This document shows positions 61,241 to 64,000 of a DNA stretch of 64,000 bases, piece by piece. Each line of letters starts with the position of its first letter. Within the stretch, counting starts at the first letter, position 1. The notes under the pieces were generated by a model. That model ran no database searches, was not told the origin of the DNA, and saw only the letters and a list, made by a program, of their open reading frames with translations. Position numbers and translations under genes: made by a program. Source of the DNA: Aliiglaciecola sp. CAU 1673 (GTDB taxonomy: Bacteria; Pseudomonadota; Gammaproteobacteria; Enterobacterales; Alteromonadaceae); NCBI RefSeq assembly GCF_029223185.1, contig NZ_JARHUG010000010.1, positions 109,607-173,606 on the forward strand. The letters run 5' to 3'.

Positions 61241-61617
61241 TGGAAAGCTTTTTTAAACAATACACCGCCGCTTTTGATGCCTTCGACGCGAAAGCCATTG
61301 CCAACCTATATCGACTCCCCTGTGCGATTGCGGACGCCGATGGGGTTCAGTCCTTTACTGACAGGTCGGCGCTTGTATCGAAGTTTGCAGCAAACTGCAA
61401 ATCTATGCAGGCGATGGGTTATTCAGGTGCACGGTTTACTGTCTTGAACCAGCAACAACTTGGCCCCAATGAAGTCGCGGTCAATATTGGCTGGCGCATT
61501 GAGCTCGCCGATTCACAAATTGACTTTAGGACCCTGTATATTTGTCACAGGATAAATCAGTGCTGGTATATTTTTAACACCAATGTGTATCCGGGGAGTT
61601 TCAGCCAAACTCCGTAA
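61240..61617 (+). CDS. NTF2-like (SnoaL-type) small protein
   Basis: A 125-aa protein with the NTF2-like layout: an N-terminal helix pair (FFKQYTAAFDAFDAKAIANLY), then beta strands ending in CWYIFNTNVYPG. Such proteins are enzymes or binding partners; no active site can be assigned. It is translationally coupled to the upstream GNAT. Confidence 0.75.
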   Translation: MESFFKQYTAAFDAFDAKAIANLYRLPCAIADADGVQSFTDRSALVSKFAANCKSMQAMGYSGARFTVLNQQQLGPNEVAVNIGWRIELADSQIDFRTLYICHRINQCWYIFNTNVYPGSFSQTP

Positions 61618-61656
61618 CTGCAAGCAATAGCTGTAGTCAAATACAAAGGAAGTACA

Positions 61657-61952
61657 ATGTCAGATACCAAAGTATCCTCAGTTCACACCACAGTGCAAAA
61701 TGGTGCAGTCAGGACGGATGGTGAATTAACGATTACAAAGAATGATGTGCGCTTTACGCCCTTCAATCAGACATTCGGCCTTGGCCCCTCGTCAAAGTGG
61801 AGAGCTCTTTTGCAAAAGGTGGCGGTATTCTGCCGTTATCCAGCGATGCCATCAGAATCACACTGGACACCGGGCAGGTTTTTGAGTTCATTTTGCCTAA
61901 CACCAATGAATGGCTGGATCTGTTCAATCATCGCTGTGCCGCGGAACTTTGA
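61657..61952 (+). pseudogene. Frameshifted GRAM/PH-like small protein gene
   Basis: The ATG at 61657 encodes about 44 sensible residues (ELTITKNDVRFTPFNQTFGL) and then loses sense in frame. Moving to the -1 frame at the CCCC run (61785-61788) continues the protein: VESSFAKGGGILPLSSDAIR, then ITLDTGQVFEFILPNTNEW, to TGA 61950-61952. The joined product is about 98 aa and resembles a GRAM/PH-like domain. One missing C explains it; either a true lesion or a base-calling error. The apparent 142-aa reading of the first frame is not a natural protein. AAGGAAG precedes the ATG. Confidence 0.75.
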
Positions 61953-62100
61953 AACTTTTCCTAACATAATGAAATCGATAACGTTTTCATTTTGTATTCT
62001 GTTTACTTATCTTCTGACGGATCCACTAACAAATCGGATTCTGTGTATAGCAGTACTTATTTCAACTGGCCATAAACCGAATTAAAAATTCGGAAACTGA

Positions 62101-62775
62101 ATGTCATTACAAAAATGGGGCGGGATCGCGGCTATCACAGAAGCTTGCACCTACGTGTTCGGTTTTATTCTGTTTTTCGCTGTATTGGATAGGACAGGGT
62201 ACGATACGCCCGCAGGCTATCTGCAATTTGCCATCGACAACCGGGACTCCTATTTCTTTGGCTATCTCGTCACTGGATTGCTATTTAGTTTCGCCCTGAT
62301 TGTGTTGGTGCAGGCGGTCTATGAACGCTTTAGGTCAACCTCACCACAACTGATGCGCTTCGGCGCCACTGTCGGATACCTGTGGGTAGGCATTGTCCTA
62401 GCCAGCAGTCTGATATTTTTAACCAGCCTGGACGCGCTGGCCAAATACCATACGGAGGATCCCGGCCAAACCCTGGCTATTTTCCGCACAATCAACATTG
62501 TGGTTGACGCCTTGGGCGGCGGCATTGAATTAATTGGCGCCATTTGGGTGTTGGTAATCAGCTGTGTGGGGCTTAAAGCCAGGATTTTCAGCCCGTTTTT
62601 ACACTACTGGGGGCTGTTGGTCAGTATTGCCGGGATATTAACCCTGTTTTCGGGCCTGTCTTTTTTAGCAAAGAATCCGTTTTTTGAATTGACCACTGCC
62701 ATCTTTGGTTTGGGTCAGATCCCTTGGTTTGTAGGGTTGGGCATTGCCATGTTAATTACCTCCCAAAAGCCATAG
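62101..62775 (+). CDS. DUF4386-like membrane protein
   Basis: A 224-aa protein with about six hydrophobic helices and Gly-rich turns (GGIAAITEACTYVFGFILFF; VVDALGGGIELIGAIWVLV). The arrangement fits DUF4386, a family of unknown function. No strong Shine-Dalgarno sequence is visible. The 262 bp that follow hold no recognised feature. Confidence 0.72.
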   Translation: MSLQKWGGIAAITEACTYVFGFILFFAVLDRTGYDTPAGYLQFAIDNRDSYFFGYLVTGLLFSFALIVLVQAVYERFRSTSPQLMRFGATVGYLWVGIVLASSLIFLTSLDALAKYHTEDPGQTLAIFRTINIVVDALGGGIELIGAIWVLVISCVGLKARIFSPFLHYWGLLVSIAGILTLFSGLSFLAKNPFFELTTAIFGLGQIPWFVGLGIAMLITSQKP

Positions 62776-63037
62776 CCACGACTGCCTATCTCAAGACATG
62801 AATAGGAACTGCTCTGATTAAATTGTGGTCTGACTGACCAGTTAATCCGTATTTTCTAACGAGACTTTTCGTATCAATTTGAGGAATTGCTTCAAACATG
62901 GCCAAAGTGACGTTTTTGTAATAAAACATGATTAAATAGATTTTACTTCCAGTACCTCAATGGGAAGACATTGGTCCACAGCAGCCCTAGGTTGTTGCGT
63001 TCCGGGAAGCCCAAAGAACGTTTAACCAAAGGGCATC

Positions 63038-63913
63038 ATGAACACCAAAACATCTGAAGATAAGATCGCCGGGGCCGAAGAAATAAAGAATCCCAGCCGA
63101 TACATGACATTGACCTATGTTATTTCACTTTCCATTATTGCTGCATTGTCTTTGGTTGTGCACTTTATGCTGGATAGCGTTATTGCCCAGCAGGCGAAAA
63201 GCGGTGAATACATTAACATCAGCGGTCAGCAACGTATGCTGTCCCAAAGAAGTAGTTTGTTTGCACTGGAGTACTTGGAAACAGGCAATCCGCAAGCCAA
63301 AGAGATAGCCGAAGATGCCTTGACTCGAATGCAACAAAATCACCAACTCTTGCTTAGCACGCATCAGCAGAGCCTGGCCGAGAATATTCCCTCGCCGTTG
63401 TCGCCTGAACTTGCAGCGTTGTATTTTGATGAGCCCAACAATGTGCAGACAAAACTCAAGAGCTATGTTGAGTTGATTGGGCAAGCCCTCGCAAAAACGG
63501 CAGAAGAGGGCACTGTAGAACGGGACAACCTCGCATTTCTCCAGCTTTCTCGAAAACCGCTGCTAGAAGCCTTTGATAATGTTGTTAAGCAATATGAGCG
63601 GGAAAGCCGTGACAAAGTCTCTGAACTACGCTCCGTGCAAGAAATTGTACTAGGGATAATTATCCTCACTATCCTGATTGAAGCCCTGTTTATCTTCAGG
63701 CCAATGGTGCGAAAAGTAAGTGAATATGCCAGCCGTTTGCAGTTTGAGGCTAATCATGACGTGTTGTCGGGCTTATTGAACCGGCGGGCTTTCAATGCCA
63801 TTGGCGCCAGTTTTTTTGAAAATAGCCGACGCTATGAGAATCCTGTATCGACCATTATTCTGGACATAGACCATTTCAAGCTACATGGACTCCCCCGTTT
63901 GTCAAAACAATAG
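63038..63913 (+). pseudogene. PilJ-type sensor / GGDEF protein, truncated
   Basis: The frame encodes two membrane helices (about 28-50 and 205-225) around a sensor with ISGQQRMLSQRSSLF, the signature of the type IV pilus/NIT-like N-terminal domain (PilJ). A GGDEF domain then starts (FEANHDVLSGLLNRRAFN) and breaks off after LDIDHFKL, before the active-site GGDEF motif, at about base 63885. The last residues (HGLPRLSKQ) come from unrelated sequence. As it stands the cyclase cannot be active. Confidence 0.85.
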
Positions 63914-64000
63914 CTACACTTTATTTTGATGTTGGGTTGGGACTGCCGCTCTACATTCGGCCTGTTAATGGGCATTTATCGCCCTGGCCATGATGAATCT
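63886..64000. mobile_element. Possible insertion-sequence end interrupting the GGDEF gene
   Basis: From TGGACTCCCCCGTTTGTCAA onward the sequence stops matching the GGDEF domain and encodes no recognisable protein in 115 bases. An abrupt boundary inside a conserved domain and a start with TGGAC fit an IS terminal repeat. The other end, transposase and target duplication lie beyond the window, so this is inference. Confidence 0.45.

Noticed and set aside
1..64000. CRISPR arrays, tRNA, rRNA and prophage
   Set aside because: No regularly spaced repeats, cloverleaf-like sequence, rRNA signatures or phage structural genes were seen on either strand.

Overview
The window looks like chromosomal DNA of a marine or aquatic gammaproteobacterium of the Alteromonadales (Alteromonadaceae-like). 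The evidence is the gene content: a CsiV-type protein, YggL, an ExeM/NucH nuclease, PEP-CTERM proteins, many TonB-dependent receptors, a fused SecDF, class I fumarase, SdaA and RimO. GC is moderate and coding density high, with many 4-base overlaps. I saw no tRNA, rRNA, CRISPR array or prophage. Two homopolymer frameshifts (near 40552 and 61785) could be real lesions or base-calling errors.

Layout. 1-4829: a CsiV-like 3' end, a PduO-type cobalamin adenosyltransferase, glutaminase, a Gfo/Idh oxidoreductase, a nitrilase-family amidase, murI and yggL. 4947-9440: a secretion/surface block on the minus strand, with a large secreted nuclease ending in a dockerin-like pair of EF-hand loops, a cohesin-like PEP-CTERM protein directly downstream, and a second PEP-CTERM protein. 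9837-17561: a probable cyanophycin-scavenging locus, with a TonB receptor, a YfcC-type transporter and an isoaspartyl dipeptidase on the minus strand, divergent from an exported cyanophycinase. 17541-29146: a diguanylate cyclase, lipase-like hydrolase, MFS permease, TPR protein with a degenerate receiver, msrB, secDF, a porin, and an FMN-binding/PepSY pair. 29220-41406: a small membrane protein, a UspA/SGNH/MBOAT operon, a thioredoxin, a hybrid sensor kinase, rimO, a DUF3667 protein, a fatty-acid hydroxylase-like protein and a CPBP protease. 41506-49575: a GH16 beta-glucanase behind twin LacI-type operators, then a DUF2946/OprC-like copper receptor pair and another TonB receptor. 49604-59983: rmuC, an Rdx/ICMT/methyltransferase group, a secreted beta-propeller protein, FKBP, fumarase, pabB, a Nudix CoA diphosphatase and sdaA. 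60150-64000: a string of small accessory genes (two GNATs, an NTF2-like protein, a frameshifted GRAM-like gene, DUF4386) and a GGDEF gene cut off at about 63886 by foreign-looking sequence that runs out of the window.

How the genes may work together. The most coherent systems are (i) the nuclease-dockerin/cohesin-PEP-CTERM pair, which reads as a two-gene device for holding a secreted nuclease at the cell surface; (ii) the cyanophycin locus, where extracellular depolymerisation to beta-Asp-Arg would be followed by outer-membrane uptake, inner-membrane transport and cytoplasmic hydrolysis; (iii) the copper receptor with its DUF2946 partner; (iv) the flavinylated FMN-binding protein with a PepSY membrane protein, suggesting extracytoplasmic electron transfer. 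Family calls are by eye from recognised motifs; no database search was run.
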